Assembly (NCBI GenBank): GCA_963169105.1
Contig: OY720636.1
Location: 80,650,123-80,714,122 of the forward strand
Reading direction: 5' to 3'
Length of the DNA stretch: 64,000 nucleotides
Origin: Ceriagrion tenellum
Taxonomy: Eukaryota; Arthropoda; Insecta; Odonata; Coenagrionidae
The notes under the pieces are model-generated. The model was given only the letters and a program-made list of their open reading frames with translations. It was not told the DNA's origin and made no database searches. This document shows, in pieces, positions 22,601-31,750 of this stretch (position 1 is its first letter; the number at the start of each line of letters is the position of its first letter). Position numbers and translations under genes: made by a program.

Positions 22601-25600
22601 CACCACTGGGGGGGGGGGGTTGCAAGATTATTTTAAAAACAAAAGCAAAAATAAATAAATAAAAGTTACAAATCTGGACGACGAGAGTGACAAACATAAT
22701 TTGAGGCATTTAAATATTATTTCTGTGGAAAGGGTAAATATTTTACATAAAATGATATAGGATAGGACTTTAAGAACAATAATAATGATTTTTGTTCTAA
22801 CTTATAATTATGTATTTTCTTTCCTTTTAATATTACCTTTTAATGTTACCATTACTTAAATTTCATTTCATTCTTTATTATTTAAATTTCATCCACTTAG
22901 TTCTTTATTAGATAAATTTAAAACAAGGAAGCCGGAAGGAATAACTGAAATTTGGGAGGAAAATTGGAATTTAGTGGTAGGAGGTATGCACTGTAGCTTT
23001 TGAGGGGTTTTGGCACACCTGATTACAGTGAATGTCTTACGGTTAATAGCTTGAAAATTCCCTCTCTCCTTTTATAATGACCACAATTGGAGACCTACAG
23101 CACATACATATGGAGTCTTATGGTTTTCCAATTGAAACTCTCACTGCTACCAAACTATATACAGTTGGTCTTATATCTCATTCTGAATTGATTTGCACAA
23201 GGATGAGTGAAAACAGTAGTAATAGGTAATTCTATATTAGTCAAGATCCAAGAGAGACAAGGTATTGTGAATTATTCCAGTTTACATAGCTATTACTCAG
23301 ATCTCTATGTTTACTAGGAAAGAGTCAAATTTTCATTCATCAGGTATTTATCATCACTTAATGAAAGTCGATATGTTTTGTTTGCCGTATGACGTCCGTG
23401 CAGTCAACAGCCATTTAAACTTTTATTGTGTCAACCATTGTGATAGGTGGATGATGGCTTGCTATTATGGCCAATGCTAGAAACTGTAATGTGAGCATGA
23501 CCCATCTGCCATCTTAGTGAATCATGGTTTTCCTTCAGTGCTTATAAGCTGACACACTAATTTTGCAATTTAACTATGTTATCCAGTGATAACTTCCTAG
23601 AAATCATCATGCATGTACTTCTTTAATGCACATTCTTCTTACATATTTTTTATCAATTTGAATTGATAATACACTGCATTTCAAGGGAACTTTATGGTAA
23701 AATTGATTAGAAACAATTGCACTGAGTAGCCAATGTATACTTCATGAGTTTCTTGCCTTAAATTTTGAACAAAAGGTGGATATTCTTACTATGCATTTGT
23801 TATATAGTCCATTCTGTCATCCTATCCAAAGGAAAGAAAGGAAAGAGTAAGGATAGCCAATATGGTTGTTATTTAGGTTGTCAGGATACAGTTTGATGGC
23901 ATAATGGCCTCGTCATCTACCTCCTTGGTGTCAAGGATTTCTGCTAGTTACTGGCTAAAGACAGATTAAAATTCAAAATGAGCTCACTCGTAAATGTCGG
24001 TGGATGTCCCTCATTCCAAGGCGTATCACTCCATGGTCCAGGGTTGGGTGTGAGCTGGATGGGAGACCAAGAGCCCTTCTCAGCTGATCCCCTGATTCCC
24101 CTCTCGCACCTTCCCAAAGCACTATCAACACAGAGGCAGCTCCATATGGAGAGAAGGCCACGTTCCCAGGTTGATAGGCGAAATCCTATGAAGTGGAATA
24201 AACATGCAATGCATAACAAATTTAATCAATCACCATGATCTCACCTAACTCCTAATAATAAAAACAATCTCAGCCAGAAATAGATCAAACTGGAACTGAA
24301 CAAAATTTATGAGAATTTGTGTATTAGGAGTTAAAAACTTCCTTAAGCACAATCCTTCATGCAGTTCAGGAAGGAACTCAGCTTGCCCCTGACTCCATTC
24401 ATGTTTTACCAACCATAATGTGACCATTTATTGAGGCACTACTAGAGTTGTAATAGTATTGAGGATGTTTCTCTAGGTTAGAAGAAGTTTTGGGAGATCT
24501 TATCTGTTCCATTATTCTGTGGACACTAGTCATTTGTTGAAGATCATGGAAGGTTACTCGGGTTTTTCACCAGGTCAGGTTCTCCATTTCTGCCGACATT
24601 TCAACGAATGAATTTACCATCGTCCATATCCATCGACATTGCCCTGTTGTCCACCCATCGACGAGTTGTCCATTGACGATGCCCTGTGGACGATGGACAA
24701 CTCGTCCGTCAAAACGTTGGCAGAAATGGAGAACCTGACCCAGTGGAAAACCTGAGTAACCTTCCACGACACCATTTTTTATTTTATTTTAATCATTTAT
24801 CAATTTTTACATTACAGTTCCGTCAGGCAAAGCCTGTCGATGGGAAATATTTCATATTTGACTCACAACATTTATGAAGATAATATTCAATTCATGCAGC
24901 TCAGGCTCACTATTACAATAAACATACACCAGCAGTTAAAGGAATATAGGATTACATTTGCAACAACATATCTCTGCGGAGCACTCTTTTAACAATATTT
25001 TTATAACAAAACATTTTACCTTTACACATTTCCTCTATGTCTTTTCTATATGTATTTAATAATTTTGGGAGAATGTACTTCCTTTCCCTTTCTCCATATT
25101 TGTTATTTACTTTGAGTATTACATATCTTATTTCTCTAGTATTATAACAATGATATATACTTTTTTGGTAATTTTCATCATCATGGTATTTACATAACAG
25201 GATTACATTAAGTAAGGATTTTGGTAACAGGATGTAATTATTTTTATACAATGAATGTGAATCCAATGTATCATTCCCATGATTAAAAAATTTTAAGTAC
25301 TTTCTTCTGTAAGGCATTAATTTTCATCATATAACATTGAGATGCCAACCCCCAAGTTTCAATTCAATAACTTACATGTGATTCAAATAAGGAAAAATAA
25401 ATAATTCTTCTGTAACACATTGGGATTATATGGAATACATTTTAACAGCATGTGTCATTGATAATATAACACAATTATTTATGTATAAATAAGAGTCCTT
25501 CGGCTTTCATTTTAGCATATAGCTGACACATTGTGAAAATGTAGCAATGTTACCAAAGTAAACCTTGGTTGTTTACCTTTTTTGCCAAATATATATTTTA

Positions 25601-27284
25601 ATGTACATGATTACTAGGCATTTAATATATATCGTTAAATGTTTAAAGTCTGAAGATAATCATACCCTTCTCACAGTTCATGAAAAAATCATGATATCAA
25701 ATCCTGCTTTAAGAGTGAAGGAGGCTTGAGACAGTATAATTACTGGTTTTTGTGATGTAGTAAGTGGTTCTGTTTAATGCTTTGTCCTGGATTTTATCCA
25801 AGGGGGTATTTACATGAAGTTTTAAAAAAATAAAAAAGGCAGCACTAGCCCTGAATTTACTCATTACAGCAAAGTTTGTGCATTTTAAGAAAACAGTACT
25901 TCAAAGCATGGGTTCCTCCGTGAGAATAGGTCCTGGAGATACTGGCAGCCCCAAGAAAGGGCAGTGAGGGCAATTATCTTCTCCTCACCAAGAACCCAGA
26001 GTAGTTAATTTTTTTCTATTAGGCCTAAAACTAAAAGTCAAAATTATTTTTTTCTGGCAGGTATGATGGTGGTCATTGTCATATGCTAAATAAGAGGTTC
26101 TACATATATTTTACCCATTCATAAATAAAAATAATTTTTGAATATGTCCAAACTTACAGTGATAACTATTGAGGAAAGACGCCTCTAGAAAAAAAACTTG
26201 CTCTATTAAAAAGGTAAAATTTGGTTTCCAAACCACTTAAAATGGTACATTTTGCACATAGTTTGTCACAGATTTCCCAGACAACACCCCTCCTCTCCCT
26301 GGGGGTATTCAATACCCTCACAGCCGCCCCTGCCTGCTACCTGACTTTATTCAACACATAAAGATCCATTTCGATTTTAACAGATTTCATTCCATTGAAT
26401 TTTACAAATCCTATACATGCTTACATTGATTTTTAGGAAAGACCTGTAGATGCCTTAAAATCTTCCAAAGGTCCAATTGCTTGTAAGTGACAGAAAACGT
26501 ATTGGAGACGTATCCTAAGACAGTTTGGATAAGGTCGCAGCTTCTTTTAGATAGCGGCATAGGGAACACCATCAACTGATCTTTTAACACACTAATAAAA
26601 AAATGTGCCTTATACTCTGTTTAAATTACTAGCTTTCTAAACAGGTTTACTCTAACCCTAGTAAAAGTTCCCCATGTGATCGCAGATTGGCGCCAAAAGT
26701 AGTCAACTTTTTTACCACGCTGGAGTAACTGGGGTTGGCGCTGTACTAAAAATTTTTAGAGTTACTGTATTACCGTTCTGGTACTGGGTTCCGCCCCCGC
26801 GTGTAGTTCGAGGAAGCGCCATTACTTACGGATATAATTATAATTTGCAGCCGATTTTGACAGGGATGGCCATTTCATTTTATGCTAAATCTACGAGGAA
26901 GTTCGATAATATTGACGCCGTTACCACGTACGCCCATAAGCGGTAACGTACCTACTACGCACTTCGATGAACAAAACATGGCGGACGTTGTTAACTTGGC
27001 CAACCTCTATATAGTACCTCTAGTAGTTAAGTGATCCAACATATAGTATATGCGATAGTATAGTATAACAGCATGCAAAAATATCAACACGTGGTCGTGT
27101 TTGTGAAGAGGAGATGTATTGAAGAGGGTCATTCACGGTTGCAAACCTGAAGCAGTGAGACGCCGAGGTGGTTGGTAACATCAGTCATCACTTGGACGGG
27201 TTCCGGGGGCACGGGGGCAGCCCCCCACGGCGGATAGCAGAGGACGCCTCCCAGGGTTCCCAAGAGCATGAGGAGGATCCACAT
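10487..27284 (-). CDS. Serpin-family secreted protein with large mucin-like insert (8 coding exons)
   Basis: Coding exons in reading order: 27284-27147, 24185-23988, 22215-20691, 20525-20428, 17529-17374, 17191-16925, 13134-12894, 10647-10487. All introns are GT-AG and every junction is in phase, giving 927 residues. The start at 27284 has a strong Kozak context (GCCACCATG) and is followed by a signal peptide (MWILLMLLGTLGGVLC). Residues about 35-153 match serpin helices A-D (FSPYGAASVL, then DIHRHLRSYF). Residues about 154-613 are a Thr/Ser/Pro-rich mucin-like segment with five N-x-T/S sequons. Residues 622-875 return to serpin (PFHVHQG, LLLVLPVG, VAATIPPFLIRGLLDLTPSLQ, ADLSG). The C-terminus (FLATRPFLFFVVD, then GKVTDPL) is the classic serpin end. 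The hinge consensus EEGTEAAAAT is absent and the loop is about 60 residues, so protease inhibition is unlikely. Helices E-F appear to be missing or replaced by the insert. Polybasic sites lie at 614-617, 731-734 and 843-846. The family is sure. The function, a processed extracellular non-inhibitory serpin, is inference. Confidence 0.9.
10797..11324. mobile_element. AT-rich fold-back element (MITE-like) in serpin intron 7
   Basis: The left end starts GTAGAGCTGGG and the right end reads CCGTCTCTAC, imperfect inverted termini. Inside both ends the motif AATTATGGT..TTTT..AATTACC occurs in inverted orientation. The centre has no coding sequence. Boundaries are approximate and no target-site duplication was verified. 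Confidence 0.5.
11325..12893. other. Remainder of serpin intron 7
   Basis: Mostly non-coding. About 11340-11370 (GGGTCTTAGACACCAGCC) shares wording with repeats at 37.8 and 38.1 kb. A short tandem repeat of GAACGTTACCTGCACGCTTC type lies at about 12515-12565. No gene was seen. Confidence 0.5.
12894..13134 (-). CDS. Serpin exon with divergent hinge and reactive loop, residues 795-874
   Basis: Acceptor CCTTTTCAG and donor AAAA|GTGAGT. It encodes IGVKDVFDVKSADLSGM (the 'lGi.d.F....adlsgi' motif), then TVSVAIDVNGLFGGQGAG where inhibitory serpins have the small-residue hinge. SRRRQEEQG follows, then a Gln/Pro/Asn-rich tail. The loop is therefore long, charged and cleavable rather than hinge-like. 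Confidence 0.88.
13673..13704 (-). ncRNA. Hammerhead-like core, left arm
   Basis: The minus strand reads CTGATGA, T, GGAGGAC, AAGTA, GTTCTCT, GAAAC, the inverted copy of the right-arm motif. The stem is retained except for one added G-U pair. Confidence 0.45.
13767..14387 (-). pseudogene. Penelope-like GIY-YIG endonuclease domain (truncated)
   Basis: An open frame of about 206 codons. Its central part reads LKTPGVYQIPCECGKMYIGE, followed by TGRTIETRLKDHQRH. This is the GIY-YIG core with the Cys-x-Cys insertion and the downstream Arg and His typical of Penelope-like elements. After about 60 more residues with AVAEHSICEDHAI it continues to NINRDAGFQLS, also typical of the element's C-terminus. 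The RT domain that should lie upstream is missing, so only the 3' third of the ORF survives. The frame runs into the left inverted arm. Confidence 0.85.
14524..14555 (+). ncRNA. Hammerhead-like core, right arm
   Basis: CTGATGA (14524-14530), one T, then a hairpin GGAGGAC / GTTCTCC with loop AAGTC, then GAAAC (14551-14555). The 7-bp stem II includes one G-U pair. This matches the conserved hammerhead core CUGANGA...GAAA with one extra base. Whether the outer helices form a cleavable ribozyme cannot be judged by eye. Confidence 0.5.
15203..15828. mobile_element. Long palindromic MITE, about 620 bp
   Basis: The whole segment folds on itself. The outer arms (TTAGTGCTGACCCCTGCCAG near 15211 and CTGCTGGCGG.. 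TCAGCACTT near 15800-15820) are inverted. So are successive inner blocks: TGATACATTT/AAATGTATCA, the CAATTATTTTTT/AAAAAATAATTG region, and GCCTATGAGCCGATATATC against GATATAGGCTCATGA. The centre (about 15480-15550) contains CCGATATATCGGCCCGCCGCAC twice in inverted relation. No coding capacity. It lies in serpin intron 6. Confidence 0.75.
15829..16924. other. Serpin intron 6, 5' part
   Basis: Mostly unremarkable AT-rich sequence. At about 16685-16760 the words GACGATATATCGTTGTTGGC and TACATCGTTGTGTGGCACTT, ending AAAGGGTTAA, resemble the inner part of the palindromic MITE at 15.2-15.8 kb and may be a related fragment. Confidence 0.4.
16925..17191 (-). CDS. Serpin exon, residues 706-794
   Basis: Acceptor TTAATCTAG and donor AGG|GTATGC, 89 codons. 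It has the serpin strand LLLVLPVGE, then a basic insert with LRRKRSYP (a potential furin site at 731-734), then LLLRLIDDLRSVPL and VAATIPPFLIRGLLDLTPSL, which is the conserved 'P.F.....dL...L' motif. Confidence 0.9.
17374..17529 (-). CDS. Serpin exon, residues 654-705
   Basis: Acceptor TATTCCAG and donor GAC|GTGAGT, 52 codons. It encodes PLAPFHVHQGQGFESGVKW and VPMIRIVRLLPFAFS, matching the serpin 'F.v..g....V.MM......y' sheet region, and ends LMLPLD just before the next exon's DERYKLLLVLP. Confidence 0.88.
18339..18366 (-). ncRNA. Hammerhead-like core 3' of Penelope fragment
   Basis: The minus strand reads ATGATGA (first base diverged from C), T, GACTG, CTAGA, CAGTT, GAAAC. It is nearly identical in sequence to the fold-back at 44.7-44.9 kb. 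It lies about 290 bp downstream of the GIY-YIG reading frame on the same strand, which is where a Penelope-like 3' terminal repeat belongs. Confidence 0.5.
18655..19044 (-). pseudogene. Penelope-like GIY-YIG endonuclease fragment (second family)
   Basis: A frame of 129 codons. SGVYELKCDTCGSVYVGQTG and then RNFVTRESEHKR form the GIY-YIG core with the Cys-x2-Cys insertion. HLIEESHLSTFNLK and a basic QSEIVKRKQKKMNLLNE tail follow, as in the C-terminus of Penelope-like proteins. It differs strongly from the 14-kb copy, so at least two families are present. The RT domain is missing upstream (5'-truncated). It lies in serpin intron 4. Confidence 0.85.
19045..20100. other. Serpin intron 4, middle part
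   Basis: A short (AAT)n-TACTTTATTGGTCAC block at about 19135-19165 is a common retroelement 3'-end motif. A small local duplication of CAACTATATTCCTCTATA lies at 19470-19520. Otherwise nothing was recognised. Confidence 0.4.
20155..20180 (-). ncRNA. Hammerhead-like core, left arm
   Basis: Inverted copy: on the minus strand CTGATGA, T, GGCTC-TGT-GAGCC, GAAAC, then GCGTTG. The core and stem II are intact. Confidence 0.58.
20211..20236 (+). ncRNA. Hammerhead-like core, right arm
   Basis: CTGATGA (20211-20217), T, a perfect 5-bp hairpin GGCTC-TGT-GAGCC, then GAAAC. It is the cleanest of the set, with all conserved core bases present. ACGCAT/TGTACGC follows on the 3' side, where helix III/I would start. 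Confidence 0.6.
20428..20525 (-). CDS. Serpin exon, residues 621-653
   Basis: A 98-nt exon preceded by TTTCCAAAAG and followed by CAG|GTAAAG. The split glycine codon (G + GT) joins it to the mucin exon. It encodes EDHYPELQLHLHGNAMLNKD and then DKLWQNYQ, which I align loosely to serpin strand 3A (LHLHGNAM compared with the family pattern L-x-L-x-N-A). The preceding intron is only 165 bp. Confidence 0.85.
20691..22215 (-). CDS. Serpin exon carrying the mucin-like insert, residues 113-620
   Basis: The acceptor is TTTCCAG and the donor ACG|GTGAGT, 1525 nt. The first 41 residues (SYFAHDGYLNGLTFG to FYGYDPDTAM) are serpin. A Gly-rich turn (SGGGSGGE) opens about 460 residues dominated by Thr, Ser and Pro (TTT, PTP and TTTAKPT runs). 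It has acidic Met/Glu/Asp-Thr units near its end, five N-glycosylation sequons (NATT, NETS, NATD, NATG, NETV), and then PKSRRRRSEN, a furin-type site. Short imperfect repeats suggest growth by slippage. The antisense open frame across this exon is a by-product of its composition. Confidence 0.9.
22216..23987. other. Serpin intron 2
   Basis: Non-coding. There is a G-run near 22609-22619 and AT-rich sequence elsewhere. No mobile element that I can name. Confidence 0.5.
23988..24185 (-). CDS. Serpin exon, residues 47-112
   Basis: Acceptor TTCATAG and donor CGA|GTGAGC, 66 whole codons. It contains NVAFSPYGAASVLIVLWEGA, the strongly conserved serpin helix B/C motif, and ends in DIHRHLR. It joins the next exon in phase as HLR-SYF. 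Confidence 0.92.
24547..24767. repeat. Fold-back of Penelope-type terminal sequence
   Basis: TGGAAGGTTACTCGGGTTTT (left) is inverted as AAAACCTGAGTAACCTTCCA (right), and GTCAGGTTCTCCATTTCTGCC pairs with GGCAGAAATGGAGAACCTGAC. The outer ends resemble the GG.TTTCTCGGGTTTTCCACC ends of the 13.6-14.6 kb element. The inner loop has further self-complementary GTTGTCCATCGTCC-type words. No clear hammerhead core was seen. Confidence 0.7.
24952..25317 (-). pseudogene. Retroelement-like C-terminal ORF fragment (uncertain)
   Basis: An open frame of 121 codons, rich in Lys/Tyr/Asn, with YGERERKYILPKLLNTYRKD followed by IEEMCKGKMF. The 'GER..KYILPKLLN..PKD' type string is reminiscent of the C-termini of non-LTR retrotransposon polyproteins, but no catalytic domain is visible and I cannot assign a clade. 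It lies in serpin intron 1. It could also be chance AT-rich coding. Confidence 0.35.
25318..27146. other. Serpin intron 1, 5' part
   Basis: No genes recognised. The first 1 kb is AT-rich. Around 26640-27000 the GC content rises modestly, without structure that I can name. Confidence 0.45.
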
Positions 27285-27298
27285 GGTGGCGACTACAT
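27147..27298 (-). CDS. Serpin exon with start codon and signal peptide (residues 1-46)
   Basis: The exon starts after TTTCAG (acceptor at 27299-27300) with 14 bases of 5' UTR. The CDS then runs from the ATG at 27284 to 27147. The donor is CAG|GTTTGC, a weak but in-phase site. The longer frame through it would end in a stop 18 bases later. It encodes a hydrophobic signal peptide of about 16 residues, a Pro-rich linker and helix A (TDVTNHLGVSLLQ). A non-coding first exon must lie further upstream (above 27300) and was not identified. Confidence 0.85.
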
Positions 27299-27619
27299 CT
27301 GAAACATGCCAAGAGAAAACTTGCATTTAGCATATTTCTACCTCTGAAATAGATAAAGATGAAGATCGATTATCCGGAATTCTAAACAAGGGATACCTCT
27401 AATGCCTCGTTCAGACTACGATCGTATTGACCAACGTGCGTACGATTGTCGTGTAAACGGAGCACAGCGTAACTCTCACCATCCTCACATGGGCATCACG
27501 ACAAACAACTGAATAGGCGTTTTGAGGCTTTGAAAATATTTTTTTTACGAGCAAATGACACGTTTATATGCTTATTCATTAAAGTAACAACACCTGCTAC
27601 ATCTGAATGATTGTCTTGT

Positions 27620-28070
27620 TTTTATTACCGTTATTTATCATTGCCATTTCCATTCATCATCGGAAGCATGGACCATTGGAAAAGCTGACCAGAGAAGACT
27701 AGAAGCCTTCGAAACATGGTGCTGGAGAAGGATGCTGAAGACAAATTGGGCGGACAAAAATGAAATGATTAAGTGTACTGAAGAGTAGTAGAGGAAAGGA
27801 CCATATGGAACGCTATTAAGGAAAGAAGAACAAGATCGATTGGACACACCCTGGGACACAATTGGTTCGCGAAGAACATAGCTGAAGGCAAAATTGAGGG
27901 AAAAGTCCCCAGAGGAAGACCCAGGAAGAAGTTCATGGCCCAAATCCAGAGGAAAGTGGGTAGGAAGAGATACTAGGAGGTGAGAGTACTAGCATTAGAT
28001 AGGGAAGGGTGGAGGGCTGCAGTCAACCATCATAGGATTGAACGACCATTGAGATAATTTCCAGTTTCAC
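27620..28070 (+). mobile_element. 3' end of a LINE (non-LTR retrotransposon), family A
   Basis: It decodes, with interruptions, to WTIGKADQRRLEAFETWCWR, RMLK, then EGKVPRGRPRKKF-type text and a 3' tail (GGGCTGCAGTCAACCATCATAGGATTGAACGACCAT). The segment 'EAFE.WCWRRML...W.DK' is the conserved region downstream of the RT in many insect LINEs. The same 3' end recurs at 53.1, 55.3 and 58.9 kb, defining one family here. It is 5'-truncated and broken by stops. Confidence 0.8.
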
Positions 28071-28697
28071 GATACCAGCACTACAACTGTAAAGTGACAG
28101 CTATAAGAACTATAGATTACCATTGTTCGGTCGAGAATCCACATTACGAATTAAACCTAACGTCGCACGTACGATAATGGTACGAACGGAGTATAAATAA
28201 TGGAAGGATTTCGAGAATTTTGCGAACCTTATTTTTTATGTCACGCCATTGAAATGACGGCTATTTAGCCGTTTTAGTCACCTTTAAGCAGCTTTTGGCT
28301 TTTTGTGTCAACTCCACAGATTTCAGTAAAGGAAATTGTGCTTTCCGTATCTTATTTCTTGATATGGATATAATCGCTGGTAATAGGTATCTTAAATGGT
28401 GAAGGTTTGAATATTTATGTGTTAAAAAATGTTATGATAGCCAAAATGTTTGTTTGTCATATTACTTATTACCTCATTGATCGTGGCTTTTTTTAGAATG
28501 AAATGCTAAAGCTGTAAAAGAGTTGACGATTGCCACGGTGAATTATTTTAGTAATTTCCTCTGGGTATTTCCGTCCATACTTCATCAATAAGCCCTTTGC
28601 CCTCATATCGTTGAGCCCGATTGTCACAAGTGAACTTAAACGAAACAACATCAAGAAGGCGGAACAACTTTTTTTCTAGTTCCACTTTTCCCATAGC

Positions 28698-29195
28698 TTG
28701 TCCCTCCATATCCTGTCAGGTGACTCATTTCCATTAGCCTCGAATCATGAGAATGCGTACCAGGTGATTCGGCTCCCGCCGCAGGATACAACTTCCGCCC
28801 TGGTCTCAAGCTTTCGCTTTTACCCGGGGCTAGGAAGAGGTGGAAGGAAAGGATGGGTAGGGAAGGTTAGCGAAACCGCAGCCCCTTCGAGGCCGACGCC
28901 AATGAGGCGGATTGAGGTCAAAAGGACCTCAATTGGGCCTCCGCCTCCCCGAAGTGCTCGTATTAGTTTGGTTACTCAAACAACAGAGACGAGTGACCGT
29001 CGGTTTCGCTTTCGCAAAAAACCTACCGCACCTCTTTGCGAACCGAGAGAGCCCGTTGCCCAAATATTAGGGATTCGGTGTCTCTCTGACTCACTTTACG
29101 GGTTGACGCCGTGCGGTCTGCCGAGGTACGTCCTCGTGTCGGGGATCACCGGACCCATGGAGGGTCAATTCGGACAAATTCAGTTCAAAGCGTGA
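28698..29195 (+). other. GC-rich patch with a 165-codon open frame
   Basis: This patch is richer in G+C and CpG than its surroundings. An open frame starts at 28698 and ends TTCAAAGC-GTGAGTAC, where a good splice donor overlaps the stop. The protein (Arg/Pro/Ser-rich, no domain) is not recognisable. The patch lies about 1.4 kb upstream of the serpin start exon and could be a promoter or CpG island for it or for a divergent gene. Evidence for a protein is weak. Confidence 0.25.
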
Positions 29196-29199
29196 GTAC

Positions 29200-30000
29200 A
29201 ACCCTCCTCTCAGTAGTTCTCGTCAACCCAGTACCAGCATAATCTTGATCAATTATGTGTTGGCGAAGATTCACACGCTGGGATGTTGTTTTCCATGTTT
29301 TCGTTAGTCATAAATTCCATCGCCAAACTATCGGTTTTGAAACAAATGGCCGTTTTGTTGTAAGTTTCCCATCGGATATCTCCTATCATCTTGGTATCTT
29401 AAATCCCATCAATTGCTAGAGTCTAGTTTTACCATGCCTTTCCCAAAATGATATAATTTCACCGACCAATCTATCAAGTGACCAATATACCGCCTCAAGT
29501 GACTCGTTCCCATCTCCTTCGGGTCACTAGTATGAATATGCGTTCTGGCACTCTCTTAAACCATTCCTTATCACTCAATAATAATAAGATTCTACAGCTC
29601 CAACAGAGAATGTTACAACATAATATCTTTGGGTAAATCGTGGAGTAACTTTAGGTAGCCATGACTCTTCTTAATTCTTTCTTGATTCATCTCTACATTC
29701 AGCAAATTCTTTAGTTAAACGATCATTGGATGAATGTTTCTTCAGCAGATAATTTTTTCTTTCAATATTCATTAGCAATTAGTTCGTCATCCATAGTTTT
29801 TGTTTTTTTTCTAGAATTATAGCTAACGACTGTAACTTGTGATAAGGAAGGGTCTCTAAAAGTATTTCATGGAAGATAGAAAACACCTTTGTTGTATCTC
29901 TTTCATTTAAAACAGGGCTCCAATCTACTTCGGATACTTTATTGTTAAAACGATTATAATCAATTTTAGTTTTACCGGGGACAACTACTCTTTGATTGCC
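29200..30000. other. Intergenic, nothing recognised
   Basis: AT-rich and non-coding. No repeat structure was noticed by eye. Confidence 0.4.
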
Positions 30001-30004
30001 TGAA

Positions 30005-30480
30005 GTTACTCAGGAGATAAGCTAACTAATGATCTCTTGTGGGGCAAACATATTCGGAAAGTAACATGTGAACCTAATCGTAAATTGGGATATGTGAAAA
30101 AAAGTACTCGGTAAGTTCGACGATAGAGTCAGAGAAATCAGCTACTTGTTAGACCCAACTTGGAATACACTACCTGTATTTGGGATCCTCATACATTAGG
30201 CTAAAAACATGGTTAGAACGCGTGCATGGAAGATAAGAAAAATTCGTGAAAGGCTGTTATCTAAGTATCCCTAGAGTTACCGACCTCTTGGAACAACTGG
30301 GATAGGAATCGCCTTCAGACCGCCGATTGGAACTTATTGTTAGACTTAATATTGAATTTAAATTCCAAACCAGTTTGTTTTCTGACGAAGTTATTAATAT
30401 CATACGACCTCAAACGAACTGCGGTAGATCGGAGCATGATAAGTGCAATAGACTGAAGAACAGACAGATTTAAAGCGCCG
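30005..30480 (+). pseudogene. CR1/Jockey-like LINE reverse-transcriptase C-terminal fragment
   Basis: It reads, with stops and frameshifts, LTNDLLWGKHIRKVTCEPNR, then KLGYVKK, LVRPNLEYTT.IWDPHT, EQLGWD-like and RLQTADWNLLLDLI-like text. This is the region after the RT palm in CR1/Jockey-type elements ('DLSW..HI......NR.LGF..R', 'L.RP.LEY...WDPH', 'LGW.SL..RR...RL'). Several stop codons make it dead. It is a different family from the 27.6-kb LINE. Confidence 0.75.
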
Positions 30481-30639
30481 TTTTTCCCGCGGAGGATAAG
30501 ACACCATAATGGCTGCGTTTAGACCTTGAAGTAGGTTAGTCAACAATTAGCGTAGCTGATTTATTCATGAGCCCCCATAATGCATGCAATTTTACATTGG
30601 AAATGGTGCGTGTTTGCACTCCACAGAGACATTATTTAC

Positions 30640-31010
30640 TAAAGGAGGAATTTCTAACTCCTAAATGTCGTCAAAAAAACAATCAGCGTGTAGTTTGAGT
30701 ATTTTTTTCTACTATTTTTGAAAATAAATCATATTTTCATCGCAGTAATTTTGTCAGGTACACAGAAAACCTTCCGTTAAGGAGTTTTAAACGGACCGCG
30801 TGAAGAACATGAGTCAAGTTTAAGACTTTAGTAGAGATATATTTAAATAATTTCTTAGAATTTCAGTCGCATAAAAGTATATTATTGCATCATATATAAT
30901 GCAATATTTAATTCATGCTTCTTACAGTTGCTGAAATGAAAACGTATAATTCGAATAATATTTCCAATATGGCTGGGAAACGATTCGCTCAAGCTACCCT
31001 TAAGTAGCAA
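30640..31010 (-). mobile_element. Partial inverted copy of the 600-bp CTTAAGGTAG element
   Basis: AACCTTCCGTTAAGGAGTTT followed by an ACGGACCGCG box, and the ATTGCATCATATATAATGCAA region through CGATTCGCTCAAGCTACCCTTAAG, are reverse-complement matches to blocks at 35884-36160 and 59217-59460. The terminal CTTAAG is retained. Confidence 0.7.
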
Positions 31011-31750
31011 TTGGTTCCGGAATATTATTTAAATGAAACCAGATCCATCTCATCGTCTTACTTTTTGATCAATTAGTTAATTACTGCGGAAACTGAAGTC
31101 AAGATGTGTTAATTCCTCTGAAATAGCGCTGTAGTCGGCGTCTATGGCTATGAAAATGGTGTTTAAAAAAATATATTCCTGCTATAATTGGCATTTTTGC
31201 GCCTAAAAATTTGGTTTTCATTAGCTAATGCATTTCGTTAGTGAAATAAGGATTTTTTCATTAAAAAAATGTTGGAATGCAGTATATGTTTTGACTTACT
31301 CAGTAGTTTTGGTTTCTCCTTAACCTTTTTCCGCGGAAAGAGCGGAAAAAAATTCCGACGAAAACTGAATTCGTGAGTGGCATTCTCGTTTTCGCGACTG
31401 TGATCAGGAAGAGAATAGGTATGTATTATCTTTCTGGCCATTTCATGGCCCTATCTCTGAAGAGGTTTTTTAGCAGGTGCTAATTCGTGACGTCCGAAAG
31501 AACAATAGAATTGAATGAATGAGAGATAAATAGCGAATAATTGGGGCGAATGAATAGTTTAACTTGTTATAAGGACACCGTCCAATCAGTAAAATTATTA
31601 CCGTGAAACGTGACGGATTGCAGCGGTTGGAGGTCGCACCAGAGAAACAATTCCCCAAATCTTCGTGATAACCAGCTGTTTTTGTTACTGTAATTCGTGA
31701 AGTTAACTCATTCAGTCAATTTCCTTTCTTGGCACTGCTTCCTTATACGT
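31011..31750. other. Intergenic, nothing recognised
   Basis: Short minus-strand frames (31238-31441, 31470-31658) lack domains. I see nothing else. Confidence 0.4.

Noticed and set aside
27403..28195. A MITE with CTCGTTCAGACTACGATCG-like ends around the LINE fragment
   Set aside because: The candidate right end (CGTACGATAATGGTACGAACGG) is only loosely complementary and no target duplication was found.
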